A stretch of DNA of 64,000 bases from Agrobacterium tumefaciens (GCF_005221325.1 NZ_CP039888.1:1240001-1304000); one strand, 5' to 3'; counted from the first letter of the stretch, positions 14,963 through 25,216 are shown. Translations and numbers: made by a program. Notes: generated by a model from the sequence alone, not told the origin.

Positions 14963-14996
14963 ATATCCAGAATAATGGATATATTGACGATGTCAA
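14961..14996 (-). promoter_or_regulatory. arsR promoter with overlapping operator
   Basis: On the minus strand TTGACA (14991-14996), a 16-base gap, then TATTCT (14969-14974) make a good sigma-70 promoter. A perfect 9-bp inverted repeat, ATATATCCA-6-TGGATATAT (14961-14984), covers the -10 box and the start codon at 14960-14962; binding there would block transcription. Confidence 0.7.
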
Positions 14997-15094
14997 CGAT
15001 TGAACGATGCATCTGTGGAATTTCGGGATAAATCTGAAATACAAACGGAATAACACTTATATATCAATACATAAATTGAAATTCCTAATGTAAT

Positions 15095-16876
15095 TTAGAA
15101 TTCTCCAGAAGCCTCCCGGCGTCTCAGTTCGAGCTCTTCGCTATAACGCCTCAGCGTATGGCTTTCTGTAAGCAAGCCGACGGGCCGGTTTTCGATTCTG
15201 TCGTTGACGACAACCAGCGCTTCGCTTTCCGCCGCGTCGAAGGCCGCCGCTGCCTGCCGTGCATTCATGGTCGGCAGCAATATGTCGTTCTTGTAGTGCA
15301 GATAGGTTTCGAGGCTGATCTTGCTGGGGTCGCGGTCCATCGGATCGGCATAGATTTCCGGCACGAGCACGATACCGGCATAACGCCCGTCATCATGGGT
15401 CATGATCACCCGCTGCGTCGAGCCGAGTGGGAACTTCTCCTTGAAGGCGGGAAGCCCCATGCTGACATTGGCCTTGCGGATATCGGCGCGCATCATCTTG
15501 CCCACCGTCAGATCACGGATCCAGCCGATATCATGGGCGCTGCGAATGCTCTCGCCGCGCAGGTGAAAACGCCAGGTGGCGAAGGAGTAACCGAAGGTGG
15601 TGCGCACCACCAGCGAGGTGGTGATGACCGCGGCAAGCACAAGCGCCGTGATCTGGAAATCGCCGGTCAATTCCAGCGCCAGAAACGTCATCGTCAACGG
15701 CCCGCCGATAATGGCGGCGGCAAAGGCGCTCATGCCGATCACGGCATAGACGATGGGAGCCGTCGAACCGTAACCGATATAGGGTGCGCAGAGCGCGAAA
15801 ATCTTGCCGAGCAGCGACCCCATGAACAGCGAGGCGAAAAACAGGCCGCCGCGGAAATTCGAGCCGATGGAAATGGCGCTGGCCGCAGCCTTCAGCAGAA
15901 ACAGCCCGGCCAGCCCGTAAATCGTCAGTTCGGCATCGATGTTGAGATGCAGCGCGCCATGGCCGCTGGAGAGAACCTGCGGCGAAATCAGCGCCAGCCC
16001 ACCCACTGCCACACCGCCAATGGTGGGGCGCAGCCAGCCGGGAATGGCGCTTTTGCGGGCTGTTTCCTCGATGAAGGATACCGCCTGCATCAGCACGATG
16101 CCGATGGCGGCACAGACGACACCGAGGAAGATGGCCGGCACATAATCCGCCGGCGTTACACGGCTGGCATCGACAATATCTATCGAGAGGCCATGGCCGC
16201 CGATAAGCCCGATGACGGTGGTGGCCACCAGCGCAGAGACGATCAGCGGCGCAAGCGTCACCACGGTATAGGTGCCGATGATGAGTTCGATGGCGTAGAA
16301 CGCTCCGGTTAGAGGTGCGTTGAAGGCCGCTGCAATCGCACCTGCGGCGCCACAGCCGACGAGGATGCGCATGTCCCCTCGCCTCAGCTTCAGCTTGATG
16401 CCGATCTTGGAGGCGACGCCGCTGGCGATCTGCGTATAACCGGCCTCAAGCCCGACTGAAGCACCGAAACCATTGGAGACGATGTTCTGCACGCAGACGA
16501 TGATGCTATCCGTTAGCGACAGCCGGCCACCATGCAGCGCATTCGCCTCGATCGGGTCCACCATGGGCTTCTTGCGGGTCTTCGACAGAATGAAAATGAT
16601 GAGGCCAAGCAGGACGCCGCCGATAATCGGCCCGAGCAGCACGATCCGCCCGGAAAGGTCGCTGCTGCTCAACCGCTCCACACCGAAGACCAGTATATGC
16701 AGCGCCGTGCTCAAGGCTCCGATCAGCGCCACCAGCAGGCCCGCCGCAATGCCGATGAGAACGGCGAGCGCGACAAGACCAAGTTCGCCACGCCGGAACA
16801 TTGCCCGCAGCCGGCTGGTGCGCAGATTGTCGAAGAAGCTCGCCATACTGGGTGCACGGAAAGGCCTGGTCGACAT
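15095..16876 (-). CDS. ClC-family chloride channel/transporter with C-terminal CBS region
   Basis: A 593-residue inner-membrane protein with 10 or more hydrophobic helices, then a soluble CBS-type region from about residue 450. The usual G(K/R)EGP motif reads GASVGLEAGYTQ, keeping the gating glutamate but not the canonical Arg/Pro. Later elements GGLFFASLFMGSLLG and GGPLTMTFLALELTGD match helices N-O of ClC proteins. It may be an anion channel or an anion/proton exchanger. Monocistronic; start at MSTRPFRAP or the internal MASFFDNL cannot be decided. Confidence 0.85.
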   Translation of the reverse strand: MSTRPFRAPSMASFFDNLRTSRLRAMFRRGELGLVALAVLIGIAAGLLVALIGALSTALHILVFGVERLSSSDLSGRIVLLGPIIGGVLLGLIIFILSKTRKKPMVDPIEANALHGGRLSLTDSIIVCVQNIVSNGFGASVGLEAGYTQIASGVASKIGIKLKLRRGDMRILVGCGAAGAIAAAFNAPLTGAFYAIELIIGTYTVVTLAPLIVSALVATTVIGLIGGHGLSIDIVDASRVTPADYVPAIFLGVVCAAIGIVLMQAVSFIEETARKSAIPGWLRPTIGGVAVGGLALISPQVLSSGHGALHLNIDAELTIYGLAGLFLLKAAASAISIGSNFRGGLFFASLFMGSLLGKIFALCAPYIGYGSTAPIVYAVIGMSAFAAAIIGGPLTMTFLALELTGDFQITALVLAAVITTSLVVRTTFGYSFATWRFHLRGESIRSAHDIGWIRDLTVGKMMRADIRKANVSMGLPAFKEKFPLGSTQRVIMTHDDGRYAGIVLVPEIYADPMDRDPSKISLETYLHYKNDILLPTMNARQAAAAFDAAESEALVVVNDRIENRPVGLLTESHTLRRYSEELELRRREASGEF

Positions 16877-16977
16877 GCTGTTCCTTTTCAGGCGGCGCCA
16901 AAGAGCAACACGCCCTTAATTTGTTGTTTCAAAGCACGTACTGCCCAAAACCGGAATCCGCATTTCGGGATACATGC

Positions 16978-17802
16978 TCAGGGCGCTTCGATCTCAACCT
17001 CGAAACGCATCTGGTCGTAAGCCGGTTCAACATGATCCGGCGTCTCACGCATCACCGTGTCATAATCGAGCGGAATATGCATGTGGGTCAAGATCGCCCG
17101 CTTGGGTGCGAATGCCTCGATCCAGCCGAGCGCCTGTTCCAGCGAAAGATGGCTGGGGTGATATCGGTACTGCAAGGCATCGATCACGAGCACGTCGAGT
17201 CCGGCAAGCTTGGGCAGGCTTTCCGCCGGAAAATCGCTGACATCGGTGCAATAGGCAACGTCGCCGATGCGAAAACCTAGCGAATGCACGTCGCCATGCT
17301 GCTGCATATGCACCTTGAAGGGGATCGGCCCGCCTGCCCCGTCGATGATAACAGGCTCGTTGATATCGGCGATAAGCTGCGGCCTGACAATCGGCGGATA
17401 GTTGCTGCCCGGCGGCGTCTCCAGGCAATAGGCAAAGCCGTCGCGGATGCGCGCCATGGTGACGGGATCGGCATAGATCGGAATACGGCTTTTCTGAAGA
17501 GCGAAATAGATGCGCAGATCATCGATGCCGTGCAGATGGTCGGCATGGGCGTGGGTGTAAAGCACGGCATCAACGGCTTCCACCTTGGCGGCGATCATCT
17601 GCTCGCGAAAATCCGGGCCAGTGTCGATGACGACGGTGGTCTTGCCGCCATCAGGGCCGATCTGCTCCACCATGAAGGCCGCGCGCGTGCGCCTGTTCCT
17701 GGGATTTTGAGGATCGCAGGCACCCCAGTCGCCGTTGATGCGCGGAACGCCGGGCGACGACGCGCAACCGAGAACCGTGAAGCGACGACGGTAGATTGCC
17801 AC
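16978..17802 (-). CDS. PhnP-like metallo-beta-lactamase-fold hydrolase
   Basis: 274 residues with the metal-binding signature THAHADHLHGIDDL (HxHxDH), plus later His/Asp ligands (GDVAYCTDVSDF, ILTHMHIPLDYD) and the N-terminal GCASSPGVPRINGDWGAC. This is the cyclic-phosphate phosphodiesterase (PhnP/lipoyl-related) branch of the MBL superfamily. It is not linked to phn genes here; it follows tatD by 2 bp in a metG-tatD-MBL block common in Rhizobiales, so its natural substrate is unknown. Confidence 0.85.
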   Translation of the reverse strand: MAIYRRRFTVLGCASSPGVPRINGDWGACDPQNPRNRRTRAAFMVEQIGPDGGKTTVVIDTGPDFREQMIAAKVEAVDAVLYTHAHADHLHGIDDLRIYFALQKSRIPIYADPVTMARIRDGFAYCLETPPGSNYPPIVRPQLIADINEPVIIDGAGGPIPFKVHMQQHGDVHSLGFRIGDVAYCTDVSDFPAESLPKLAGLDVLVIDALQYRYHPSHLSLEQALGWIEAFAPKRAILTHMHIPLDYDTVMRETPDHVEPAYDQMRFEVEIEAP

Positions 17803-17804
17803 AC

Positions 17805-18587
17805 CTACACCCTTGTCATCTTGGAAAAGCAGCGAAAGGCGTTTTCGGTGGTGATTTCGGCCATGCGCTCGAACGAGATGCCATGCACCTCAGCCAGAAC
17901 CTCGGCCGTGTTGACGACATAGGACGGTTCGTTACGCTTGCCGCGCCAGCGCTTCGGCGCAAGATAGGGCGCATCGGTTTCAACGAGCAGCCTGTCCAGC
18001 GGCACGGTAGCGGCGATATCGCGAATATCCTGCGACTTCGGGAATGTCAGGATGCCGGAAAAGGACACGTAACCGCCAAGCTCGACGCCAGTTTTCGCCA
18101 GTTCCGGTCCGGCGGAAAAGCAGTGCAGGATGAAGGGAAATGCGCCCTTCCCGCTTTCGGCGCGCAGGATAGCGGCCATGTCGTCATCGGCGCTGCGGCT
18201 GTGGATGACGAGCGGGAGCTTCGTTCTTCTTGCCGCCTCGATATGGCGGATGAGACCGGTCTTCTGGTCTTCCGGCTTCTGCGTGTCGTAGAAATAATCC
18301 AGACCCGCCTCGCCGATCGCCACGATCTTGTCGTGACTTTCCGCAAGCCGCACCAGGTCGTCGGCGGAAATGTCGAGTTCCTCGTCGGCATTGTTCGGAT
18401 GTGTACCGACCGAGCAGAAAACGGAGGGATAGTGTTCCGTGATTTTCAAAAGCTCCGGCAGGCGGCGCACCCGGGTCGAAATCGTCACCATCTGGCTCAC
18501 ACCGGAGGCATGGGCGCGGGCGATGATATCGTCGCGCTCCGCCTCGAAATCGGGGAAATCCAGATGGCAATGCGTATCGATCAGCAT
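17805..18587 (-). CDS. tatD: TatD family metal-dependent deoxyribonuclease
   Basis: 260 residues from the ATG at 18587, giving the family's opening MLIDTHCHLDF with the HxH metal ligands. Further ligands: AIGEAGLDYFYD, LPLVIHSRSADDD, FILHCFSAG and LLVETDAPYLAPKRWRGK. A longer in-frame start would lie within metG and is rejected. TatD enzymes are 3'-5' exonucleases on single-stranded DNA or act on D-aminoacyl-tRNA. It lies 10 bp after metG. Confidence 0.92.
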   Translation of the reverse strand: MLIDTHCHLDFPDFEAERDDIIARAHASGVSQMVTISTRVRRLPELLKITEHYPSVFCSVGTHPNNADEELDISADDLVRLAESHDKIVAIGEAGLDYFYDTQKPEDQKTGLIRHIEAARRTKLPLVIHSRSADDDMAAILRAESGKGAFPFILHCFSAGPELAKTGVELGGYVSFSGILTFPKSQDIRDIAATVPLDRLLVETDAPYLAPKRWRGKRNEPSYVVNTAEVLAEVHGISFERMAEITTENAFRCFSKMTRV

Positions 18588-18597
18588 GGTCACGCCT

Positions 18598-20148
18598 TCA
18601 CGCTTCCGGTGCGACGTAACGCGGGAAGACCGGCTTCGGCGCTTCGAGCGGCGTGCCCGGAACCAGACGACCGGCCTCGCCGAGCGCTGTGAAATCTCTG
18701 ATGTCAGCAGGTGCCGCAACGAGATCGAGCAGCTTCTCGCAGGAATCGGGCATGAAGGGCTGCAGCAGGATGCCGATCTGGCGCACCACTTCGGCCGTTA
18801 CGTAAAGCACGGTGCCCATACGCTCTGGATCGGTCTTCTTCAGCGCCCACGGTTCCTGCGACGCGAAATAGCGGTCGGTTTCCGAAACGACGGCAATGAT
18901 GGCGGCAAGCGCGCGGTGAATGAGCTGCTTGCTCATTTCCTCACGGCAGACCGCAAGCAGCCCGTCCGCGGAAGCCAGCATCGCTTTGTCTTCATCGTTG
19001 AATTCGCCGGGCGTCGGGATCTGCCCGTCGCAATTCTTGACGATCATTGACAGCGAACGGCTGGCGAGATTGCCGATGCCGTTAGCAAGATCGGCGTTGA
19101 TGCGGGTGGCGATACCCTCTTCGCTATAGCTGCCATCCTGGCCGAAGGAGACTTCGCGCATGAAGAAATAACGAATAGGATCGAGGCCAAAATGGCTGAC
19201 CAGATTGGCCGGATCAACGACGTTGCCGAGCGACTTCGACATCTTCTCGCCCTTGTTGAGCAGGAAGCCATGCGCATAGACGCGCTTGGGCAGCGGTAGC
19301 TTCGCGCTCATCAGGAAGGCCGGCCAATAGACCGCGTGGAAGCGGATGATGTCCTTGCCGATGATGTGCACGTCGGCAGGCCAATATTTGGCGCGCGGGC
19401 CGTTCTTGTCTTCGATGTAGCCGGTCGCGGTGATGTAGTTGGTCAGCGCATCGACCCAGACATACATGACGTGCTTGGGATCGTTAGGAACCTTGATGCC
19501 CCAGTCAAAGGTGGTGCGGGAAATCGACAGGTCCTTCAGGCCGGATTTGACGAAGGAGATGATTTCGTTGCGACGCTCGGCCGGACCGATGAAATCAGGG
19601 TTCTCCTCATAGAGCTTCAGCAGCTTGTCCTGATATTCGGAGAGCTTGAAGAAATAGCTTTCCTCTTCCACCCACTCCACCGGCGTGCCCTGCGGCCCGT
19701 AACGGACACCATCGACGCGCACTTCCGTTTCGTCTTCGCCATAATAGGCCTCGTCGCGCACGGAATACCAGCCGGCATAGCTGTCCTTGTAGATGTCGCC
19801 GCTATCGGCCATCAGGTTCCAGATATTGCGCGACGTCTCGTGGTGACGCTCTTCCGTGGTGCGGATGAAGTCGTCATTCGAGGCGTTGAGCAGCTTGCCC
19901 ATTTCGCGGAACTGGTCGGAGTTGCGCTGCGCCAGCTCTTCCGGCGAAATACCTTCCGCCCGCGCCGTCTGCTGCATCTTCTGGCCGTGTTCGTCCGTGC
20001 CAGTCAGGAAGAAAACATCCATTCCGTCCAGGCGCTGAAAGCGTGCCATGGCGTCCGTCGCAATCAACTCATACGCATGGCCGATATGCGGCTTGCCGTT
20101 GGGGTAGGAGATTGCGGTGGTGATGTAGAATGGTGTCTTGTCTGTCAT
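18598..20148 (-). CDS. metG: Methionyl-tRNA synthetase
   Basis: 516 residues, class I aminoacyl-tRNA synthetase charging tRNA-Met. HIGH motif in [13 protein letters not shown] near residue 20 and KMSKS in [16 protein letters not shown]. It is the short form without the C-terminal tRNA-binding (Trbp111-like) domain, as usual in alphaproteobacteria. It lies in the chain tmk-holB-metG-tatD-MBL on the minus strand, separated from holB by 111 bp. Confidence 0.96.
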   Translation of the reverse strand: MTDKTPFYITTAISYPNGKPHIGHAYELIATDAMARFQRLDGMDVFFLTGTDEHGQKMQQTARAEGISPEELAQRNSDQFREMGKLLNASNDDFIRTTEERHHETSRNIWNLMADSGDIYKDSYAGWYSVRDEAYYGEDETEVRVDGVRYGPQGTPVEWVEEESYFFKLSEYQDKLLKLYEENPDFIGPAERRNEIISFVKSGLKDLSISRTTFDWGIKVPNDPKHVMYVWVDALTNYITATGYIEDKNGPRAKYWPADVHIIGKDIIRFHAVYWPAFLMSAKLPLPKRVYAHGFLLNKGEKMSKSLGNVVDPANLVSHFGLDPIRYFFMREVSFGQDGSYSEEGIATRINADLANGIGNLASRSLSMIVKNCDGQIPTPGEFNDEDKAMLASADGLLAVCREEMSKQLIHRALAAIIAVVSETDRYFASQEPWALKKTDPERMGTVLYVTAEVVRQIGILLQPFMPDSCEKLLDLVAAPADIRDFTALGEAGRLVPGTPLEAPKPVFPRYVAPEA

Positions 20149-20259
20149 GACGGTCTATCGACTTTACAGGCTGTTTTTTGGATAGACCGCTCTTAAACCA
20201 TTGTTCGCAGCAGCGAAACAACAACTTCCCCATTTTGGGTATGATTCATACCCCTGCGC

Positions 20260-21285
20260 CTAAACCGAACGAATATCTTCCAGAATGGAAAGCACCATCT
20301 GTTTCTTGTCGAGATTATAGGCCTGCGCGACGGTGATACGCTCCGAAAGCGTTGAGGAAAGCCGCGCATGTTTTTCCGCCGCCGCGATATCGCCCGCCAT
20401 TGCCGCCGCCCGGGCCCGCTCCATCAGTTCTTCCGTCACATGCTCCATAAAGAAGCCGAGAACGATGTCGCCGTCCTTCTGTGCCAGAACCTCGGCAAGC
20501 TTGTGCATGCGCTTGCGCGCGGCCGGCCCTTCTGCGGACATGACCTCGGCAAAGGCCTCGACAATATCGGAGCCGCCGTAATTCATCAGCTTCAGCGCCT
20601 GCGCGACACTGCCCTTCGAGGCGGCAAGCAGGGCATCGCGCTTTTCGCCTTCAGGGCTGATATCGAGTTGATCAAGCGCTTGCACCATGGCCGCATCGGA
20701 AAGCGGCAGGAGCCTAAGCGGCATGCAGCGCGAGCGGATCGTCGGCAGCAATTTTCCCGGCGCATGCGAAAGGACGAGGAACAGCGCCCGCTTCGGCGGC
20801 TCTTCCAGTATTTTCAGGATGGCGTTCGCGGCATTGCGGTTGAGATCATCAGCCGGGTCAATGATGACGATGCGCCAGTTGCCTGTGCCCGAGGTCTGCG
20901 AAAAGAAGTGCCCTGCCCGCCGCACCTCGTCCACGGTGATCGCGGATTTGACGCGCCCGGTCTTTTCATCCACCGGACGGGTGAGATGCAGGAGATTATG
21001 CGAGGCGCCGGCGGTGATCTGCCGGCTGACGAGCGATTGCGGATCGGGTTGGCCAAGAAAATCCGGCGCGGATTCGGGATCGGGATGGGTCAGCACATGA
21101 TTGGCGAAACGGAAGGCGAGCGTCGCCTTGCCGATCCCCTCCGGTCCTTCGATCAGAATGGCGTGATGGCCTTTGCCCGAGCGATAGGACTGCGCAAGGA
21201 ACGCCTCGGCCTCCTCATGCCCGAAAAGCTTCGTGTTCTGCTGCGGCGCGATCGCGCCGTCGAGAACGCCCTGAACCTCACTCAT
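20260..21285 (-). CDS. holB: DNA polymerase III subunit delta'
   Basis: 341 residues of the clamp-loader complex. Walker [21 protein letters not shown] near residue 45, the sensor segment [21 protein letters not shown] and the arginine-finger-adjacent [13 protein letters not shown] are visible. The second Walker A residue is Ala (GKAT), as in many delta' subunits, which do not hydrolyse ATP. Overlaps the tmk stop by 8 bp, so the two are translationally coupled. Confidence 0.93.
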   Translation of the reverse strand: MSEVQGVLDGAIAPQQNTKLFGHEEAEAFLAQSYRSGKGHHAILIEGPEGIGKATLAFRFANHVLTHPDPESAPDFLGQPDPQSLVSRQITAGASHNLLHLTRPVDEKTGRVKSAITVDEVRRAGHFFSQTSGTGNWRIVIIDPADDLNRNAANAILKILEEPPKRALFLVLSHAPGKLLPTIRSRCMPLRLLPLSDAAMVQALDQLDISPEGEKRDALLAASKGSVAQALKLMNYGGSDIVEAFAEVMSAEGPAARKRMHKLAEVLAQKDGDIVLGFFMEHVTEELMERARAAAMAGDIAAAEKHARLSSTLSERITVAQAYNLDKKQMVLSILEDIRSV

Positions 21286-21967
21286 TCGCCGCGCCCGCTA
21301 CGTTTTCCGCACGCTCGAGCAATGGCTCGACGAAAGACATGACGTCTTCCGTGACCTTGTCTTCCTGCTGGTCGGCATTGACGATGCGGCAGCGACGCGG
21401 TTCGGCCAGCGCAATATCCAGATAGGCTTCGCGCCGCTTCTCGTGGGTCTCGATTTCTTCTTTTTCGAACCGGTCAGGGGCTACCCCCTCATCCGCGCGT
21501 TTTCTGGCACGCGCCAGGCCCTTTTCGGCAGCTATATCGAAGATCAGCGTCAGTTCCGGCACGACGCCGTCGATGGCTATCCGTTGTAGCGTCTCGATGA
21601 ATTCCGGCTCCAGATTGCCGGTCGTGCCCTGATAGACACGCGAGGAATCAAGGAAGCGGTCGCAAAGCACGATCTCGCCGCGCGCAAGTGCCGGGCGAAT
21701 GACCTCCTCGACATGGTCGTTACGCGCCGCCGCAAACAGGATCGCCTCCATGCGCACGCCGAAGGATTCCGCCGCACCCGAGAGCAGAACATGCCTGATG
21801 GCCTCCGCGCCTGGCGAACCACCCGGCTCACGCGTGACGACCACCTCGAACCCACGGCCACGAAGCGCCTCGGCAAGCGTGCGAATCTGCGTCGACTTGC
21901 CGGCGCCCTCGCCGCCCTCGAAGCTGATGAACAATCCGGTCTTTTCGGCCAATGTCACGTCCTGCAC
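21278..21967 (-). CDS. tmk: Thymidylate kinase
   Basis: 229 residues, phosphorylates dTMP to dTDP. P-loop [20 protein letters not shown], the DR(Y/F) motif in [14 protein letters not shown] and the LID region [15 protein letters not shown] are present. It precedes holB with an 8-bp overlap, the usual alphaproteobacterial arrangement. Slightly longer C-terminus than in E. coli. Confidence 0.96.
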   Translation of the reverse strand: MQDVTLAEKTGLFISFEGGEGAGKSTQIRTLAEALRGRGFEVVVTREPGGSPGAEAIRHVLLSGAAESFGVRMEAILFAAARNDHVEEVIRPALARGEIVLCDRFLDSSRVYQGTTGNLEPEFIETLQRIAIDGVVPELTLIFDIAAEKGLARARKRADEGVAPDRFEKEEIETHEKRREAYLDIALAEPRRCRIVNADQQEDKVTEDVMSFVEPLLERAENVAGAANE

Positions 21968-22084
21968 GGGTTTCCTGAAATTCGAGATGCCTGTTTACAG
22001 CATCGAAGCGAAATGTGTGAAGCGCTTTTCGGAAAAACCAGTGCCTGAACAAAAACATAGGAACAAGGCCGGCGAAAATGGCCG

Positions 22085-23257
22085 TCACAGCCAGAAGAGC
22101 AGCAATTCCTTCAGCGCGCCCGTCGCGTTCTGGGTGAGTGAACCCTTGCCCACAGCCGCCCTTGTATAAAGCGGCACTTCGCGCAGCAGCCGTTCACCCG
22201 AAAATATCTTGAGCGTTCCGGCATTCGCGCCGATATCCAGCGGCGCATTGAGCGGCCAGCGATAGACGATGCGGCCGGAAATGCGCTCCGGATTATTCAC
22301 CGGCACCAGCACGCTGACATCTTCCTTCGGCGAAAGATCGATATGCGAGACATCGCCGCCATAGACGCTGACGGCGCCGACCGCTTCATCCTTGCTGAAA
22401 AGATGGCGTTTTTCGAAGGCTGTCAGGCCCCAATCCACCACCCGGCGGGCTTCTTCCTGCCGTGTCTTGTCATCTGCAATGCCTGCGAGCGCCAGATAGA
22501 CGCGGCGCCCTTCCCGTTCGGCTGAAACGACGGCGGCAAAACCGCTGCCTTCGGCAAAACCGAGCCCCAGACCATCTATGCCGCTACCCGGCATCAACAG
22601 CGTGTTCTTGTTGCGCTGGAAAATCCGGTTCCACTCGAAATCGGGCTTGGTGAAAAGCGCGTAACGGTCGGGATAGGTGTCGTGCAGATGCTGGGCCAGA
22701 CGCACCATATCCCTGGCGGTCGTCTGGTTGCCGGGGTCGGGAAGCCCCGTTGAATTGGCGAATATGCTGCGGTTCATGCCAAGTTCACCCGCCCGCGCCG
22801 TCATACGCTTGGCGAAGGCGGCATCCGAACCGGCCATGCCTTCAGCCACGATGATGCAGCCGTCATTGGCGTTCTGCACAATGATGCCGGTCAAGAGATC
22901 GTTGATGCCGACGGAGGATTTCAGCGCCGCGAACATGGTGGAAGTGCGCGAGGGAGCGCCGCCCGTGCGCCAGGCATATTCCGAGACCGGATAGGCGGTC
23001 TCCGGCGTCACCTGCCCCTTGGACAGCGCATTAAGCACCACCTCCACCGTCATCAGCTTGGCAAGTGACGCGGGCGGAAAGGACTGATCTTCGTTTTGCG
23101 AAAGAAGCACCGTGCCGGTCTCGGCATCGATCATATAGGCCTGTTCAGCCTTGGCGATGAAGGGACCCGTCTGCGATTGCGCCGCGCCCGCACTGAAAAA
23201 TGCAAAAGCGGCCGCCACGATGACCGACCGATAGGAGCGATGAATGGCCTTGCGCAT
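22085..23257 (-). CDS. D-alanyl-D-alanine carboxypeptidase homologue with altered active-site motifs
   Basis: 390 residues from the ATG at 23257 (MRKAIHRSYRS then a signal peptide). The SxxK serine/lysine pair is present (PPASLAKLMT). The second motif, normally SxN, reads NAN (IVQNANDG), and the third, normally KTG, reads GLG in SGIDGLGLGFAEG. A PBP5-like C-terminal domain and a short hydrophobic end (GALKELLLFWL) follow. Loss of KTG would be expected to weaken or change catalysis; the protein may be a structural or regulatory relative. It lies between rlpA and tmk. Confidence 0.85.
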   Translation of the reverse strand: MRKAIHRSYRSVIVAAAFAFFSAGAAQSQTGPFIAKAEQAYMIDAETGTVLLSQNEDQSFPPASLAKLMTVEVVLNALSKGQVTPETAYPVSEYAWRTGGAPSRTSTMFAALKSSVGINDLLTGIIVQNANDGCIIVAEGMAGSDAAFAKRMTARAGELGMNRSIFANSTGLPDPGNQTTARDMVRLAQHLHDTYPDRYALFTKPDFEWNRIFQRNKNTLLMPGSGIDGLGLGFAEGSGFAAVVSAEREGRRVYLALAGIADDKTRQEEARRVVDWGLTAFEKRHLFSKDEAVGAVSVYGGDVSHIDLSPKEDVSVLVPVNNPERISGRIVYRWPLNAPLDIGANAGTLKIFSGERLLREVPLYTRAAVGKGSLTQNATGALKELLLFWL

Positions 23258-23329
23258 GAAACCGCCCAGTCCTGCGTACTGCAACCGGCTGCACGCAATA
23301 AAAGCGAAAGGCAGCCTACTCTCAATCCG

Positions 23330-24418
23330 TCAGCGCGACTTCGCCTGCTGACGCTTCACATGGGCGAGTATCGATTGCTCGTTGAGCGCACCACGATCGA
23401 CGAGCACGCTGTCGAAGGCGCGCTCGGTCTTGGAAACCGTAGCTGATTCTTCCGAATAGGCCGCCGAATATTTAGAGGACGGCGTCGGCACGCGCAGATA
23501 ATTGCCGCCGGGTGCTGCCGGCTCACGCATGAAATTGCCCTCCGGCCGCTCGGCCAGGAATGGGCCGATTTCCGGCAGGATAACAAATTGTTCGAAAGCC
23601 GGCTGAACGCCGTTGACGAGTGGCATGGCCTGAAGTGCGGCATTCTTCTTGGAGCCGACCAGCGCCGTCTGCGTGGAGCTACCATAATTCGGGTTGGACG
23701 CCGGAGCCGGCACGAAGTTCGGAGAAGCCGAAGCCACCATCACGCCCGTTGCGATCTGCCCTTCCGGAGCGACGCCCGGCGAGCGCGAGCCCTTCGGAAT
23801 ATAGGAGGCCATCAGATAGGGCATGTCGTGACCGTCAAGCGGGGCACGGCCGGCATATTGCACACGCACATTCGCCGTACCCGTCGCCTTCATGTCGAGA
23901 AGATCGGCGGTCTTGCTAGAAACGTCGATCAGGCGACCCTCATGGAAGGGACCGCGATCGTTGACGCGTACCAGCACCGACGAGCCATTTTCCATGTTGG
24001 TGATGCGCGCATAGCTCGGCAGGGGAAATGTCGGATGTGCGGCGGAAAGGTGTTCTTTATCGTAGACTTCGCCATTCGCCGTCAGGCGGCCGTGGAAGGC
24101 GGAACCGTACCAGGAAGCAAGACCGGTCTTGTTATAACCCGGCTCTTCTTTCGGAAAATAACGACGGCCCTTGACCGTATAGGCATTGCCGACCAGCTCT
24201 CGCCCGCCGCCCTTGGGAATGCTCTTCCCATCGGCCACACGCGGGCTGGCTTTGACGCCATATTCCGATTCAGAGAAATATTCCTTGCTGCGCTTGGGCT
24301 TAGGCTTGGTCTCAGTGGTGGTGGAACACGAAGCCGTCGCGGCGCAAAGCACGGAAATTGCAAGCCACTTCGCACCCGATCTGGTGCTGATGCCGAGTTT
24401 CTTGACCGTAGAATTCAA
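23330..24418 (-). CDS. rlpA: RlpA-like septal ring lytic transglycosylase, lipoprotein
   Basis: 362 residues. A signal peptide with a lipobox-like ATASCS puts it on the outer membrane. The double-psi beta-barrel domain is complete: KTGLASWYGSAFHGRLTANG, HLSAAHPTFPLPSYARI and VRVNDRGPFHEGRLIDVS, with catalytic Asp/His positions kept. RlpA cleaves naked glycan strands at the septum. The C-terminal ~170 residues are Pro/Ser-rich and no SPOR domain is recognised, unlike many relatives. It lies 72 bp upstream of the carboxypeptidase homologue in the same direction. Confidence 0.9.
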   Translation of the reverse strand: MNSTVKKLGISTRSGAKWLAISVLCAATASCSTTTETKPKPKRSKEYFSESEYGVKASPRVADGKSIPKGGGRELVGNAYTVKGRRYFPKEEPGYNKTGLASWYGSAFHGRLTANGEVYDKEHLSAAHPTFPLPSYARITNMENGSSVLVRVNDRGPFHEGRLIDVSSKTADLLDMKATGTANVRVQYAGRAPLDGHDMPYLMASYIPKGSRSPGVAPEGQIATGVMVASASPNFVPAPASNPNYGSSTQTALVGSKKNAALQAMPLVNGVQPAFEQFVILPEIGPFLAERPEGNFMREPAAPGGNYLRVPTPSSKYSAAYSEESATVSKTERAFDSVLVDRGALNEQSILAHVKRQQAKSR

Positions 24419-24747
24419 ATCGTCTGCCCCACGCTTATTGGCCCACGCTTACTGGCTTGGAGAACCGCACCCTCACTTGCCTCGATAAATTGCCCCTGCC
24501 ATCGAAGCACCTAACAGTCGCTTAATCTTGTGCATAACGTGGCGAAAATGCGAACGACTTCTGCAAATTCGATAAAATTGTAACGAACGTGGTTAATGAT
24601 TTCTATGTTTTTGACCCGCCGCTGGGGTGAGTTTTACCCACCTTCGCCGCCCCTCTCCAGCGTATACGCAAGGAACAAACTGGGGACGACGGCGTTTTCT
24701 CCCCGCAAACAAACGAGCTTCCGCCGATTCCGGCTGAGGGAGGAAAC
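24419..24747. other. Divergent intergenic region rlpA / small exported gene
   Basis: About 330 bases without a gene. It holds the presumed promoters of rlpA (minus) and of the small exported protein (plus, GGGAGGAAAC just before its ATG). No operator or RNA structure was recognised. Confidence 0.4.
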
Positions 24748-25086
24748 ATGATCAAGCTTATGAAAACCACAGGCCTGGCAATCGGCCTCGCCCTCGCATC
24801 CTTCGCCACAACGATACCCGCGGGGGCGCAGGACATGGAACTCAGAATCGGGCCCGACGGCGTTCGCCCCGTAATCCGCGACCGTGACCGTGACATGGAC
24901 CGCCGCGGCCCGCCCCGTATGCGCGGCTGCAGCGAGCGTGAAGCCCGCGCCGCCGCTCGTGAAGCCGGACTGCGCGATCCCGAAGTCGTGCGCGTCACCC
25001 CCCGCCGCGTCGTGGTCGAAGGTTTCACCCGCCGCGGCCAAGATCGCATCACATTCGCAAACGAACGGGGCTGCCCGGAAATCTGA
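24748..25086 (+). CDS. Small exported Arg-rich protein
   Basis: 112 residues with a signal peptide (MIKLMKTTGLAIGLALASF...AGAQ, about 27 residues) and a very arginine-rich mature part (RDRDRDMDRRGPP), including two Cys that could pair (MRGCSERE, ERGCPEI). GGGAGGAAAC precedes the start. It resembles small rhizobial periplasmic proteins of unknown role; no function can be assigned. Its terminator lies at 25107. Confidence 0.75.
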   Translation: MIKLMKTTGLAIGLALASFATTIPAGAQDMELRIGPDGVRPVIRDRDRDMDRRGPPRMRGCSEREARAAAREAGLRDPEVVRVTPRRVVVEGFTRRGQDRITFANERGCPEI

Positions 25087-25106
25087 TGAGATCAACAACC
25101 GCATGG

Positions 25107-25130
25107 AACCCGCCGGAAGGCGGGTTTCCT
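25107..25130 (+). terminator. Rho-independent terminator after the small exported gene
   Basis: Hairpin AACCCGCC-GGAA-GGCGGGTT followed by TTCC, 20 bp after the stop codon. Confidence 0.7.
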
Positions 25131-25216
25131 GTCATGCCGATTTTTGGCCATTTCAAATCCTGACTACACGTCGGGAGCATTCCCGCTTCGTCGCATCGTC
25201 ATAGTCGTTTTGGCTG

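Noticed and set aside
15158..16312. Large plus-strand frame antisense to the ClC gene
   Set aside because: Typical GC-rich shadow: no ribosome site, Arg/Gly/His-rich meaningless translation, and the opposite strand has a recognisable ClC protein. The same holds for frames antisense to gyrA, uvrA, gnd and the sigma operon.
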